A stretch of 64,000 bases of DNA from Variovorax sp. YR216 (GCF_900107745.1 NZ_FNRO01000001.1:744001-808000), one strand, 5' to 3'. Shown: positions 1-8,472, counted from the stretch's first letter. Translations and numbers: made by a program. The notes: generated from the letters alone by a model not told the origin.

Positions 1-1293
1 CGTGACGAGCAGCATGAAAGGCTTGCCGCCCAACTGGTCGAGCAGATAGCGCAATACATCGAGCGATGCCGCATCGGCCCAGTGAAGGTCCTCGACGATG
101 AGCATCACCGGCTCGCGCTGAAGGCGGTGCTGGATGACCGCGAGCACGGCGGAGAAGATCTGCCGCTTGAGCTGCTCCGGATCGAGATAGCGCGTGCGGG
201 CATCGTCGCCTTCGAGGCCCAGCACGCAGCCGAGATAGGACGCGACCTGTTCGCGCTCCTGCGGGTCCACGCCCAGTTCCACGAGCGCGGCCGCGATCTT
301 GCGTTGCGCCTCGACCGCGTCCTCCCGCTGCGACAGGCCATAGGCATCGCGCAGCAGAGCCGCCGGCACGCCGTAGGTCCGCTCGCCGAGGGACGAGCAC
401 GCGGCGTTGCGCACCGCGACACCCTCCAGCCTGCCGAACGCGCGCAGTTGCGCGACGAACTCCGCGACCAGCCGGCTCTTGCCGGTGCCAGCTTCGGCGA
501 CGAGGCTCGCGAGCTGGCACTGCCCGGCCCGCATGGCCTCGAAAGCGCAGACCAGCGCATCGAGGTCCGCGTCCCGGCCGACGAGCGGTGTCGCGAGGCC
601 ATGCGCCTGCAACCCGCGCGCCGCCAACGGCGCGGCCAGCGCAGCGCCGAGGCGGTAGGCGATCACCGGCTGGCTCTTGCCCTTGAGCGACAGCGCGGGC
701 ATTTCCTCGAAGCCGAAGGCATGCCGCGTGAGCAGCCAGGTCGAGCGGCTCACCAGGGTCTCGCCCGCGCCCGCGGCGGATTGCAGGCGCGCGGCGGCAT
801 TCACCGTGTCGCCGGTGACCGCATAGGTGGCAGCCGGATTCGAGCCGATGCGCCCGGCCACCACCGGCCCCGTGTTGATGCCGATGTGAAGGGCCAGCGG
901 ACGGCCGATGCTGGGCTGCCAGCGCTCGCTCAGTGCGGCGATCCGCTCATGCAGCAGAAGCGCCGCACTCACCGCGCGCGTCGGGTCTTCGTCGTGCGCG
1001 ACGGGTGCGCCGAACACCGCCATCACCGCATCGCCGACGTACTTCTCGACGAAGCCGTCGAGACGCTGGATGCTCGAGGCCATCTCCGCGAACAGCTCGG
1101 TCTGCAGCGCGCGCACGACCTCGGGGTCCAGCGATTCGCTAAGCGACGTGAAGCCCGACAGATCCGCGAACATGACCGTGACCGGGCGGCGGTCCGATTC
1201 GGGCTCGGGAGCCGCCACCTCGAGACGCTGCCCGCACTTCGGACAGAAGGCGAACGTGGCGTCGGCTTCGAACCCGCAGGCTGGGCAAAGCAT
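1..1293 (-). CDS. Class III adenylate/guanylate cyclase fused to an ATPase domain (C-terminus cut by window edge)
   Basis: The visible part is 431 residues and reads open to base 1. It starts with a small zinc ribbon (CPAC at residues 3-6, CPKC at 17-20). A class III nucleotidyl cyclase domain follows (about 35-200), with VMFADLSGFT and GDAVMAVFGAP motifs carrying metal-binding Asp residues. An AAA/NACHT-like ATPase begins near 235, with Walker A EAGTGKS near 265 and Walker B LIVEDLHWAD near 400. This is the usual order of CyaA-type cyclase-ATPase-TPR proteins, so several hundred C-terminal residues (often TPRs) should lie outside. Expected role: cytoplasmic cAMP or cGMP synthesis controlled by the ATPase/TPR half. 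The input signal and the nucleotide made cannot be read from the sequence. Confidence 0.85.
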   Translation of the reverse strand, partial: MLCPACGFEADATFAFCPKCGQRLEVAAPEPESDRRPVTVMFADLSGFTSLSESLDPEVVRALQTELFAEMASSIQRLDGFVEKYVGDAVMAVFGAPVAHDEDPTRAVSAALLLHERIAALSERWQPSIGRPLALHIGINTGPVVAGRIGSNPAATYAVTGDTVNAAARLQSAAGAGETLVSRSTWLLTRHAFGFEEMPALSLKGKSQPVIAYRLGAALAAPLAARGLQAHGLATPLVGRDADLDALVCAFEAMRAGQCQLASLVAEAGTGKSRLVAEFVAQLRAFGRLEGVAVRNAACSSLGERTYGVPAALLRDAYGLSQREDAVEAQRKIAAALVELGVDPQEREQVASYLGCVLGLEGDDARTRYLDPEQLKRQIFSAVLAVIQHRLQREPVMLIVEDLHWADAASLDVLRYLLDQLGGKPFMLLVT

Positions 1294-1320
1294 GGATGAA
1301 TTCTCCCCCAGGATTTGGCT

Positions 1321-1404
1321 CTCCCCCAGCCTCGCCCACTTCGTGTGGCTCTGCACCCCCTTCCGGGGGCAACCCCAGCGGCCCGGCGGAGCCGGTTCCG
1401 CGGG
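1321..1404 (+). repeat. Dispersed repeat, copy 1 (intergenic)
   Basis: The element has a conserved head (cctcgcccacttcgtgtggc), a C-run/G-run hairpin (ccccc-ttcc-ggggg) and a conserved tail (cggcccggcggagccggttc). Related copies lie at 1417-1503, 29000-29085, 55383-55465 (reverse) and 56761-56830 (reverse, diverged). It resembles a REP-like or small non-autonomous element. Confidence 0.75.
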
Positions 1405-1416
1405 AGGACTGTTGCT

Positions 1417-1503
1417 CACCCCCAGGCTGCGCGCACTGCGTGTCGCTTCGCCAACCCCCTTCCGGGGGCAACCCCAGCGGCCCGGCAAAGCCGGTTCCGC
1501 GGG
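1417..1503 (+). repeat. Dispersed repeat, copy 2 (intergenic)
   Basis: Direct repeat of copy 1. The central hairpin (cccccttccggggg) and tail are almost identical, while the head is a variant (gctgcgcgcactgcgtgtcg) shared with the copy at 29000-29085. Two copies 12 bases apart suggest local duplication or repeated insertion. Confidence 0.75.
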
Positions 1504-1750
1504 GTTTCTGGCTTCGGGTGGGGGCGGCCTACAATCGCGCCCCATGCGCGCTTCCGTTCCGTTCCACGCCAATCACCAGGCCGATGCGACCATCGCCGGC
1601 ATGGCGGGACTGCGCCAGCCGGACGGACCCTCCTCCGCCCGGCGATCCCCTCTCCCACCTCATTAGCGCAACCATCGATCGCCGGGCTCCCGCCCCGCGC
1701 GACAGCGGCCGTCATTTCCAGCCGGCCGCATTCGACTGGAGAGTCTTTTC

Positions 1751-2152
1751 ATGACCGCAACCATTCACGGCGAGCGCGTGCTCACCGAACTCGATCACGT
1801 CCGCCTCACCAAGCTGCAGGACGCCAGGGCGTATCCGGCGCTTGAATCCCTGCTCGACCTCGCCGAGGTGATGCGCTCGCGCGAGGTCCCGGCCGACATC
1901 GTGACCATGCATTCGAGGATCACCCTCGTGGACACGCGAACCGGCCAACGCGACCAGATGACGCTGTGCTATCCGCCGGAAGCCGATCCGGCCAAGGGCT
2001 TTCTCTCGGTGCTTTCGCCGGTCGGCATGGGCCTGATCGGGCTTCGCCTCGGCGCCACCGCGCAATGGAAGACGCCCGGCGGCGAGGAGCGTAGCGCGCA
2101 GGTCGAGGAGATCCTCTACCAGCCCGAGGCCAGCGGCGAATACACGCTCTGA
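1751..2152 (+). CDS. rnk: Nucleoside diphosphate kinase regulator (Rnk), GreA/GreB C-terminal fold
   Basis: 133 residues, matching the Rnk family in length and layout. A short N-terminal helical part (LDHVRLTKLQD) is followed by a GreA/GreB-type FKBP-like domain with VTMHSRITLVD, LCYPPEADPAKGFLSVLSPVG and GLRLG..AQW patterns. Rnk proteins bind RNA polymerase like Gre factors but lack the long coiled coil; in Pseudomonas Rnk affects nucleoside diphosphate kinase levels. The ATG follows a GGAGAG ribosome site. The next gene starts 15 bases downstream on the same strand, so the two are probably cotranscribed. Confidence 0.85.
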   Translation: MTATIHGERVLTELDHVRLTKLQDARAYPALESLLDLAEVMRSREVPADIVTMHSRITLVDTRTGQRDQMTLCYPPEADPAKGFLSVLSPVGMGLIGLRLGATAQWKTPGGEERSAQVEEILYQPEASGEYTL

Positions 2153-2167
2153 GCGGGCCCATCGGAC

Positions 2168-2716
2168 ATGGGCACGAACCCGCCCCGGAAACCGCACCTG
2201 GACGATCGCGCGCTGGAGCCCTATCCGCTGCGGCAGTCGCTGTCGGTCAACGAGCAGAAGCTCGCCTCGCTGCGCGACAACGCCGCGACCGAATGGATCT
2301 CCAGGCCGGACCACTACCTGCTGGTGGATGACGGCGAGCAGCTCACGCTCTGCGCAGCGAATGAACAGGCGCTGGAGGAAGCCACGCCGCTGGTCGCCGC
2401 AGCGCTCGGCGCCTCGGCGCGGTTCGGCGCGCCGCGCGCGCACTGCGCCATTCGGGGGCACGACGGCGCACGGCTGCAACCGGTGATGTACGTGCGGGTG
2501 CAGGTGTCCCGCGCACACGCCGCGCATGTGCGGGAGGAACTGGCGCGCCGCGGCGCCAGGCTGGTCGAGGAAGATCCGCAGGGCGACCGCCTCGTGCTGC
2601 GCGCCGAGGCGCCGCTCTCAGCCCTGATCGGCTACCGGAAATTCCTGCGGGACACCACGAACGCACGCTTCGAGCTGTGGAGCTGGCTCGCGCGCTACGA
2701 AACCACCGACGCCTGA
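2168..2716 (+). CDS. Stand-alone protein resembling the C-terminal domain of elongation factor G
   Basis: 182 residues without a GTPase domain. The C-terminal ~75 residues read like EF-G domain V: QPVMYVRVQVSRAHAAHVRE, then ELARRGARLV, then APLSALIGYRKFLRDTTNARF, comparable with the EF-G pattern PLxxMFGYxxxLRSxTqGRgxF. The N-terminal half shows no motif I recognise. Such proteins are annotated in Burkholderiales as EF-G C-terminal domain proteins of unknown function, and ribosome or translation-factor association is an inference. It follows rnk by 15 bases. Its 3' end overlaps the convergent downstream gene by 22 bases. Confidence 0.65.
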   Translation: MGTNPPRKPHLDDRALEPYPLRQSLSVNEQKLASLRDNAATEWISRPDHYLLVDDGEQLTLCAANEQALEEATPLVAAALGASARFGAPRAHCAIRGHDGARLQPVMYVRVQVSRAHAAHVREELARRGARLVEEDPQGDRLVLRAEAPLSALIGYRKFLRDTTNARFELWSWLARYETTDA

Positions 2717-3042
2717 GCGGCATCGATCCGCTGCGGCATCGCCGCCTGCGGAGGCAGGCTTCCTTCGAGATAGCGCACGAGCAGATCGCGCACCACTGCC
2801 TCGGGCTGGCTTTCGAGGCGCGACACGAGCTGCTCGCCGACGCAGCGGCCCTGGAAGCGAACGTAGACGCAAGGAAAGTAGGTCAGCGCCTCCGCAGCAT
2901 CGCGAAGGCATTCCACGAAGGACGTGAGGCCCCGATCCTCGTAGCAGGGCTCCGCCACCGGCGCGCCTGTCGCCCGGGTGGCACGCACGGTATAGGTATA
3001 GGAGCGCTCGCCGAGCTTGCGAATTTCGAGAACTGGCTGCAT
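2695..3042 (-). CDS. Conserved hypothetical protein (115 aa)
   Basis: Small soluble protein starting MQPVLEIRKLGERSYTYTV. It looks like a compact alpha/beta protein with two cysteines (near residues 34 and 46). I do not recognise the family. The ATG is preceded on the minus strand by a GGAGTCC-like ribosome site, and an in-frame extension further upstream is arginine-rich noise, so I chose this start. The gene converges on and slightly overlaps the EF-G-like gene. No signal peptide or membrane segment is visible. Confidence 0.6.
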   Translation of the reverse strand: MQPVLEIRKLGERSYTYTVRATRATGAPVAEPCYEDRGLTSFVECLRDAAEALTYFPCVYVRFQGRCVGEQLVSRLESQPEAVVRDLLVRYLEGSLPPQAAMPQRIDAAQASVVS

Positions 3043-3161
3043 GGCGGACTCCTCTTCAGGCCGCGTGGGGCGGACGGCGCCAAATTGGCGGGGGAGGTAG
3101 TTTACGTTCCGTCGCACGGCTGACAACTGACTACAACTTCCGGCCAGTGCGCCGGCGTCAC

Positions 3162-4082
3162 TCAGCCTTCGAGGCCCGGCAGCAGATCCTGCACCTCGTC
3201 GTCGAAGCCCGCCACGGGCTGCGCCTTGGCCAGCGCCATCCAGATCGCGAACGGCAGGCGCGGCAACGCGCGGTGCACCGCCGAGCGGGCCACGACCAGC
3301 CGGTCGCCCTGCGCGACCATCACGCCGCACTCTGCCGGGATCTCGTCCGGCTCGCCGATGGGCCGGCCGCGCGCATCGCAGCCGAGCACGTACCAGCACT
3401 CGCCGCCCAGGTCGAGGTAGGCCGCACGCTTGTCGGGTTTGCGCAGATCGCCGAGCAGGTCGGCACGGTTGACCTTGACCTCGTGGACCACCGGCTGAGC
3501 GTAGGCCTCCACGCTGGTGTTGCGGATCGAGAAGACATCCGGCCGCGCGATGCACCAGCGCGGCTTGTCGCCCTCCGCGGCGGGCGGCAGTTGCGCCCGC
3601 AGCGTCAGGCCGCGCCAGGCGACGCGGCCCGCGCGCGTCATCTCGCGCGCGACGCGCTCCACCAGCGCCTCGTGACGCGACATGACCGCGCGGTTCACCA
3701 CCAGCGAGGTCGCGATGTGCGCGATGCCGGCATCGGTGACGCGCAGCGTCTCGTGGCCGTGCACGGAGCGGACCCGCTCCAGCAGCCCCGCGGCCAGCAG
3801 ATCCACCTCGATCGAATCGCAACAGGGCCAGCCGGCGGAGCGATAGACCTCGCGCAACCGCCGGGCGTGCACGCGCCCGAGCGCGATGGCGCCAGGCGGC
3901 GGATCGGCCACCGAAGGCGACTTGCCGGGCTCGACCAGCGGCGGGTCTGCGGGCGGCGGATCGACCACCGGCGTCGGCGGATGCGTCGCGGGCGGCGACG
4001 GCGGCTCGGGAACATCCGGCGCGGGCGGCGGCGGACCGATCGGCTCGCCCACTGCGGCGTCCAGGATGGCGAATGCGTTCAT
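3162..4082 (-). CDS. Hypothetical protein with a PD-(D/E)XK nuclease-like pattern, MmcB-like
   Basis: 306 residues. Residues ~15-65 are a proline-rich, probably disordered segment. Residues ~70-150 look like winged-helix DNA-binding structure (ARRLREVYRSAG, VDLLAAGLLERV, LRVTDAGIAHI). The C-terminal half contains RPDVFSI (Asp), VHEVKVNRADLLGD (ExK) and AAYLDLGGECWYVL, a spacing typical of PD-(D/E)XK nuclease folds and reminiscent of MmcB-like DNA repair proteins. Nuclease function is inferred from this motif alone. The gene is divergent from the downstream DUF1302 operon, with about 180 bases between them. Confidence 0.6.
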   Translation of the reverse strand: MNAFAILDAAVGEPIGPPPPAPDVPEPPSPPATHPPTPVVDPPPADPPLVEPGKSPSVADPPPGAIALGRVHARRLREVYRSAGWPCCDSIEVDLLAAGLLERVRSVHGHETLRVTDAGIAHIATSLVVNRAVMSRHEALVERVAREMTRAGRVAWRGLTLRAQLPPAAEGDKPRWCIARPDVFSIRNTSVEAYAQPVVHEVKVNRADLLGDLRKPDKRAAYLDLGGECWYVLGCDARGRPIGEPDEIPAECGVMVAQGDRLVVARSAVHRALPRLPFAIWMALAKAQPVAGFDDEVQDLLPGLEG

Positions 4083-4120
4083 CGCGCTAGGTTAGCGAAA
4101 AGCGCACCGATGAGCGCCAC

Positions 4121-4162
4121 CGGGGGCCTTCCCCCGCCCTCGCCCCCTCCGCCAAGGAGGGG
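4121..4162. other. Two adjacent GC hairpins upstream of the DUF1302 operon
   Basis: Perfect inverted repeats CGGGGG-cctt-CCCCCG (4121-4136) and CCCCTCC-gccaa-GGAGGGG (4144-4162) lie between the divergent gene at 3162-4082 and the operon start at 4266. They may be leader structures, bidirectional terminators or a short REP-type element. There is no T-run, so intrinsic termination would be weak. Confidence 0.45.
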
Positions 4163-4265
4163 CGCCTGGCACACCCCCGCTTCCAGAATTCCACCCTGTT
4201 CCCGGCTGCCCGCAGGCGGGGAACACATCCCCCCAGGCCCCACAAACAGAGAAAGAAGAGACCTC

Positions 4266-5963
4266 GTGCCTCAGCTCAACAACCAGACGGCTTCCTTCGC
4301 AGTCCGCCCGTCTTTCCGGCTCGCCGCGACCGCGTTCGCAGCCCTGCTCGCCACACTGTCGTCGAACGCGCGGGCGTTCGAGATCGACACGGGCAACCCC
4401 GACGTCGCGATCCGCTGGGACAACACGGTCCGCTACAACTACGCGAACCGGGTCGAGAGCCGCGATCCGAAGATCGGCAACTCCGCCGTCTCCGACGAAG
4501 GCACCTACAGCTTCGACCGCGGCCAAACGGTGGCCAACCGCCTGGACCTGCTGAGCGAGTTCGACATCACCTACCAGAAGCGCTACGGCGCACGCGTGAG
4601 CGCAGCCGGCTGGGCCGACGGCGCCTACGGGTCGACCAGCCACTCCAATCCGCTGCCGCCGCTCAGCCAGATCCCCAGCTACATCAACCACCAGTACAGC
4701 GACTACATCAATCGCTACTACCGCGGGCCTTCGGGCGAGTGGCTCGATGCGTTCGTGTTCGGCGGCGCCGACATCGGCAGCGTGCCGGTCAACGCCAAGC
4801 TGGGCCGGCATTCGATCTACTGGGGCGAGTCGCTGTTCCTCAATGGCAACCTGAACGGCATCGCCTATGCGCAGAACCCGCTCGACCTGCAGAAGGGCTT
4901 TGCCACGCCGGGCGTGGAAGCCAAGGAACTCTTCCGTCCGCTGAACCAGCTCTCGGCGCAGGCGCAGGTCACGCAGGACCTGTCCATCGCCGGCCAGTAC
5001 ATGCTGGAGTGGGACTCCTTCCGCTACCCCGAAGGCGGCACCTACCTCGGCCCGGTGGACTTCGCCTTCAACGGCCCCGACCGCCAGTTCCTGTCGAACC
5101 AGCTCGGCTTCGCGCGGCGCGGCGATCCGTCCGAGCCCAAGCAGCACGGCGAAGGCGGCCTGGCCGCGCGCTGGAGCCCCGAATGGATGGACGGCACGAT
5201 GGGCTTCTACTGGCGCAACTACGCCGACAAGCTGCCGCAGACCTTCCTCACGCAGGTCGGCCGCAACATCAGCCGCTACAACCTGATCTACGCCGACAAC
5301 ATCGACATGTACGGCGTGAGCTTCGCGAAGAACATCGCGGGCATCAGCTTCGGCAGCGAGCTCTCTTACCGCCACAACACGCCGCTGAACAGCACGGTGC
5401 TCGGCATCGCCCCTGGCCTGCCTACGGAGGGCAACACCAAGGGCCCGCGCGGCGACACCTACCACGGCCTCGTCAACGCCGTGGGCGTGATCCCGAAGAC
5501 CGCCCTGTTCGACACAGCCACGTGGGCCGTCGAACTGGTGTGGGCGCAATGGGCCAAGGTGACCAGCGGCGCCAACCTCTTCTACGCCGAAGGCTTCGCA
5601 GCCTGCGCCGGCAAGGACAAGTGGGACGGCTGCACGACCAAGAACTACTTCGGCAGCGGCATGTCGTTCACGCCCACCTGGTTCCAGGTGTGGCCGGGCA
5701 TCGACCTGTCCATGCCCATCACCTATGCGGTGGGCCTCAGCGGCAACGCTCCCACGGTCTTCGGCGGCAACCAGGGCAACGGCAACTACAGCGTTGGCAT
5801 GGGTGTCGATGTCCGCCAGAAGTACCGCTTCGACATCAAGTACATCGACTACCTCGGCAGCTACCGCAGTACCAACGGCACCGCGGTGACGAGCCAGAAC
5901 GGGTTCACCACGCTGCTGAAGGACCGCGGCTTCGTGAGCCTGACTTTCAAGACCACCTTCTAG
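4266..5963 (+). CDS. DUF1302 family outer-membrane-type protein
   Basis: From the GTG at 4266 the protein is 565 residues. The start is supported by a GAAAGAAGAG ribosome site and by an immediate Sec signal peptide (AATAFAALLATLSSNARA, cleavage about residue 36). The mature part begins FEIDTGNPDVAIRWDNTVRYNY and is rich in alternating aromatic beta-strand patterns, ending in FVSLTFKTTF with the terminal Phe typical of outer membrane beta-barrels. DUF1302 proteins are Proteobacterial envelope proteins encoded beside DUF1329 proteins and RND/MMPL pumps, as here. A channel for hydrophobic compounds is a reasonable inference but not shown by sequence. First gene of a seven-gene operon. Confidence 0.85.
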   Translation: MPQLNNQTASFAVRPSFRLAATAFAALLATLSSNARAFEIDTGNPDVAIRWDNTVRYNYANRVESRDPKIGNSAVSDEGTYSFDRGQTVANRLDLLSEFDITYQKRYGARVSAAGWADGAYGSTSHSNPLPPLSQIPSYINHQYSDYINRYYRGPSGEWLDAFVFGGADIGSVPVNAKLGRHSIYWGESLFLNGNLNGIAYAQNPLDLQKGFATPGVEAKELFRPLNQLSAQAQVTQDLSIAGQYMLEWDSFRYPEGGTYLGPVDFAFNGPDRQFLSNQLGFARRGDPSEPKQHGEGGLAARWSPEWMDGTMGFYWRNYADKLPQTFLTQVGRNISRYNLIYADNIDMYGVSFAKNIAGISFGSELSYRHNTPLNSTVLGIAPGLPTEGNTKGPRGDTYHGLVNAVGVIPKTALFDTATWAVELVWAQWAKVTSGANLFYAEGFAACAGKDKWDGCTTKNYFGSGMSFTPTWFQVWPGIDLSMPITYAVGLSGNAPTVFGGNQGNGNYSVGMGVDVRQKYRFDIKYIDYLGSYRSTNGTAVTSQNGFTTLLKDRGFVSLTFKTTF

Positions 5964-5997
5964 AGCTTTCTAGAGACCCCACCCAAGGAGACAAGAG

Positions 5998-7353
5998 ATG
6001 AAGTTCACACTCAAGCGCGTCGTCATCGCCGGATTCGTCGCGGCGCAAGCGGGCATCCTGGCGCACGCCGCGGTGAGCGCCGATGAAGCCAAGGCGCTCG
6101 GCACCACGCTGACCCCGGTCGGCGCCGAGAAGGCCGCCAACAAGGACGGCACCATCCCCGCCTACACCGGCGGCCTGACCAAGGCCCCGGCCGAATTCAA
6201 GGCCGGCGATGGCATCCGCCCCGACCCGTTCGCGGGCGAGAAGCCGCGCCTCGTGATCGACGCCAAGAACATGGGCGAGTACGCCGACAAGCTGACCGAA
6301 GGCACGAAGACGCTGCTGAAGACCTACCCGAGCTTCCGCGTCGACGTCTACCCGACGCACCGCACCGTGGCCTTCCCGAAGTTCGTGACCGACAACACCG
6401 CCAAGAGCGCCGTCAACGCCAAGACCACGAACGACGGCCGCTCGGTCGAGGGCGTGCACGCGGGCTTCCCCTTCCCGATCCCGAAGACCGGCTACGAGGC
6501 GATGTGGAACCACCTCGTGCGCTTCAACGGCCAGTCCTATGAAGCCAAGTACCGCAACATCAACGTCGATGCCAGCGGCCGCCCGGCCCTCGCCACCGAA
6601 GGCGTGAGCGTGCAGGACTTCCCTTTCTGGGACACCGCCAAGGCGGACGCCGACACCTACTGGCGCATCAAGCTGACCTACACCGGCCCCGCTCGCCGTG
6701 CCGGCGAGGCGCTGATGATCGTGGACCCGCTCGACGTCGGCAACAAGGACCGCCGCGCCTGGAGCTACCTGCCCGGCCAGCGCCGCGTGAAGGTCGCACC
6801 GGACCTGTCGTTCGACACGCCGAACCCCGGCACCGCCGGCGCCACGACGTTCGACGACACCTTCATCTTCAACGGCTCGATGGACCGCTTCGACTTCAAG
6901 CTCGTCGGCAAGAAGGAGATGCTGGTGCCCTACAACACCTACGCCGCCGTGTACGGCACCAAGCAGGACGACCTGCTCAAGGCCAACCACCTGAACCCCG
7001 ATGCGGTTCGCTGGGAACTGCACCGCGTGTGGGTGGTCGACGCCACGCTGCGTGAAGGCAAGCGCCACGTCTACAGCAAGCGCACCTTCTACCTCGACGA
7101 GGACTCGTGGGCGGCGCTGGCGTCGGACAACTACGACGCACGCGGCCAGCTCTACCGCGCCGGCTTCGCCTACATGGCGCCGAGCTATGACCTGCCCGCG
7201 CCGTACACCGACATGTTCGGCCACTACGACTTCGTCTCGCGCGTCTACTCGCTGACCGGCTATATCGCCGAGACCGGCGGCCTGCGCCACACGAAGCCGC
7301 TCGCGGACCGCGAGTGGACCGCCGATTCGCTCGCCGGCAGCGGCGTGCGCTGA
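5998..7353 (+). CDS. DUF1329 family periplasmic protein
   Basis: 451 residues with a signal peptide (KRVVIAGFVAAQAGILAHAAVSA). It shows the DUF1329 hallmarks GTTLTPVGAEKAANKDGTIP near residue 40, a central RAWSYLPGQRRVKVAP and a late VWVVDATLREGKRHVYSKR. The family is thought to adopt a LolA/LolB-like open-barrel fold that holds lipids; that is family knowledge, not seen here. It starts 34 bases after the DUF1302 gene with an AAGGAGA ribosome site. Position and partner suggest it carries a hydrophobic ligand between the RND pump and the outer membrane protein. Confidence 0.85.
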   Translation: MKFTLKRVVIAGFVAAQAGILAHAAVSADEAKALGTTLTPVGAEKAANKDGTIPAYTGGLTKAPAEFKAGDGIRPDPFAGEKPRLVIDAKNMGEYADKLTEGTKTLLKTYPSFRVDVYPTHRTVAFPKFVTDNTAKSAVNAKTTNDGRSVEGVHAGFPFPIPKTGYEAMWNHLVRFNGQSYEAKYRNINVDASGRPALATEGVSVQDFPFWDTAKADADTYWRIKLTYTGPARRAGEALMIVDPLDVGNKDRRAWSYLPGQRRVKVAPDLSFDTPNPGTAGATTFDDTFIFNGSMDRFDFKLVGKKEMLVPYNTYAAVYGTKQDDLLKANHLNPDAVRWELHRVWVVDATLREGKRHVYSKRTFYLDEDSWAALASDNYDARGQLYRAGFAYMAPSYDLPAPYTDMFGHYDFVSRVYSLTGYIAETGGLRHTKPLADREWTADSLAGSGVR

Positions 7354-7369
7354 AGCGAGGAGCCTGCAC

Positions 7370-8449
7370 ATGAACGCGAAGCGAGCAAGCATTGCCGCCT
7401 TGGCGATCGCCTGCGCCGCCGCGTGGGGAACACAGGCGGCGGCCGACAAGGGCTGGCGCGACGTGCTGGACACGCCGGCCGCCCGAAGCACCCTGGCATC
7501 GCGCGCCCTGCTCAACGGGCTGGCGCGGGCCGGCGACCGCATCGTCGCGGTCGGCCAGCGCGGCCATATCGTCTACTCCGACGATGCTGGCAAGAGCTGG
7601 CGTCAGGCCGAGGTGCCGGTGAGCTCCGACCTCGTCGCCGTGAGCTTCCCGACCGCCACCGACGGCTGGGCCGTGGGCCACGATGGCGTGGTGCTGCACT
7701 CGAAGGACGGCGGCCAGAGCTGGACCACCCAGCTCGACGGCCGCCGTCTGGGACAGGTGATGTTCGAGTACTACTCGAAGTCGGCTTCTGCGCTCACCGA
7801 CGACCCGAAGCGCGCCGCGCTGCTGGTCGAGGAAGCCAAGCGCTTCCAGGCGCAGGGTGCGGAGAACCCGTTCCTCGACGTGTGGTTCCGCGATGCCAGC
7901 AACGGCTATGTCGTCGGCGCCTTCGGCCTCGTGTTCCGCACCGCTGACGGCGGCGCGACCTGGGAGCCGCTGCAGCACGCGGTCGACAACCCCAAGGGCC
8001 AGCACCTCTATGCGGTGCGCGGCATCGGCTCCGACATCTACATCGCCGGCGAGCAAGGGCTGCTGCTCAAGCTCGCGCAAGGCGACACGCAGTTCCGCGC
8101 GCTGGAGCTTCCCTACAAGGGCACGCTGTTCGGTGTGACCGGCAGCGGACAAACCGTGGTCGCCCACGGCCTGCGCGGCACCGTGCTGCGCAGCACCGAC
8201 GGCGGACACCAATGGCAGCAGGTGCCCACGGGCCTGCAGGTCGGCCTGACGGCGAGCACGCGCGACAGCGACGGCCGCCTCGTCATCGTGAGCCAGGCCG
8301 GCCACATCCTCGCCAGCCGCGATGACGGCGCGAGCTTCAAGCCGGTGCCTGTTGCCGGCACCCTCCCCGCAGCAGCCGTCACCGTCGCCGCGCGAGGAAC
8401 CCTGGTCGTCGCCGGTCCGCGCGGCGCCCAGTCACTGCAACTGCCCTGA
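7370..8449 (+). CDS. YCF48/BNR-repeat beta-propeller protein, exported
   Basis: 359 residues with an N-terminal signal peptide (ASIAALAIACAAAWGTQAAA). Repeated blades are visible, each with an Asp-box-like or G-W motif: YSDDAGKSWRQ, HSKDGGQSWTT, RTADGGATWEP, RSTDGGHQWQQ, ASRDDGASFKP. This is the YCF48/HCF136 beta-propeller family, which often assists assembly of membrane complexes. It lies between the DUF1329 and RND genes with gaps of 16 and 23 bases. A chaperone or scaffold role for the RND/DUF1302 machine is inferred. Confidence 0.82.
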   Translation: MNAKRASIAALAIACAAAWGTQAAADKGWRDVLDTPAARSTLASRALLNGLARAGDRIVAVGQRGHIVYSDDAGKSWRQAEVPVSSDLVAVSFPTATDGWAVGHDGVVLHSKDGGQSWTTQLDGRRLGQVMFEYYSKSASALTDDPKRAALLVEEAKRFQAQGAENPFLDVWFRDASNGYVVGAFGLVFRTADGGATWEPLQHAVDNPKGQHLYAVRGIGSDIYIAGEQGLLLKLAQGDTQFRALELPYKGTLFGVTGSGQTVVAHGLRGTVLRSTDGGHQWQQVPTGLQVGLTASTRDSDGRLVIVSQAGHILASRDDGASFKPVPVAGTLPAAAVTVAARGTLVVAGPRGAQSLQLP

Positions 8450-8472
8450 TTCCGGGCAGCCGGAGAACCGAT

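Larger units (their letters stand above)
1294..1750. other. Intergenic region with two copies of a dispersed repeat
   Basis: This 457-base gap separates the divergent cyclase and rnk genes. Two directly oriented repeat copies (listed separately) take up the left half. The right half, about 1504-1750, presumably holds the rnk promoter, but I see no clear -35/-10 pair. Open frames across it are GC-driven and their peptides show no protein-like pattern, so I call no gene. Confidence 0.6.

Noticed and set aside
1294..1750. The two direct repeats as a possible CRISPR array
   Set aside because: There are only two GC-rich units of about 85 bases with internal hairpins and a 12-base gap; related copies lie in single positions elsewhere, including inside genes, and no cas gene is present.
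3147..4265. A long N-terminal extension of the DUF1302 frame, about 370 codons upstream of 4266
   Set aside because: It runs antisense to the nuclease-like gene, is Arg/His-rich noise, and the signal peptide begins right after the GTG at 4266.
4092..5549. A 485-codon minus-strand open frame opposite the DUF1302 gene
   Set aside because: High GC creates long antisense frames. Its peptide is a Val/Ala/Arg/His-rich shadow without domains, and the plus strand encodes a clear family.
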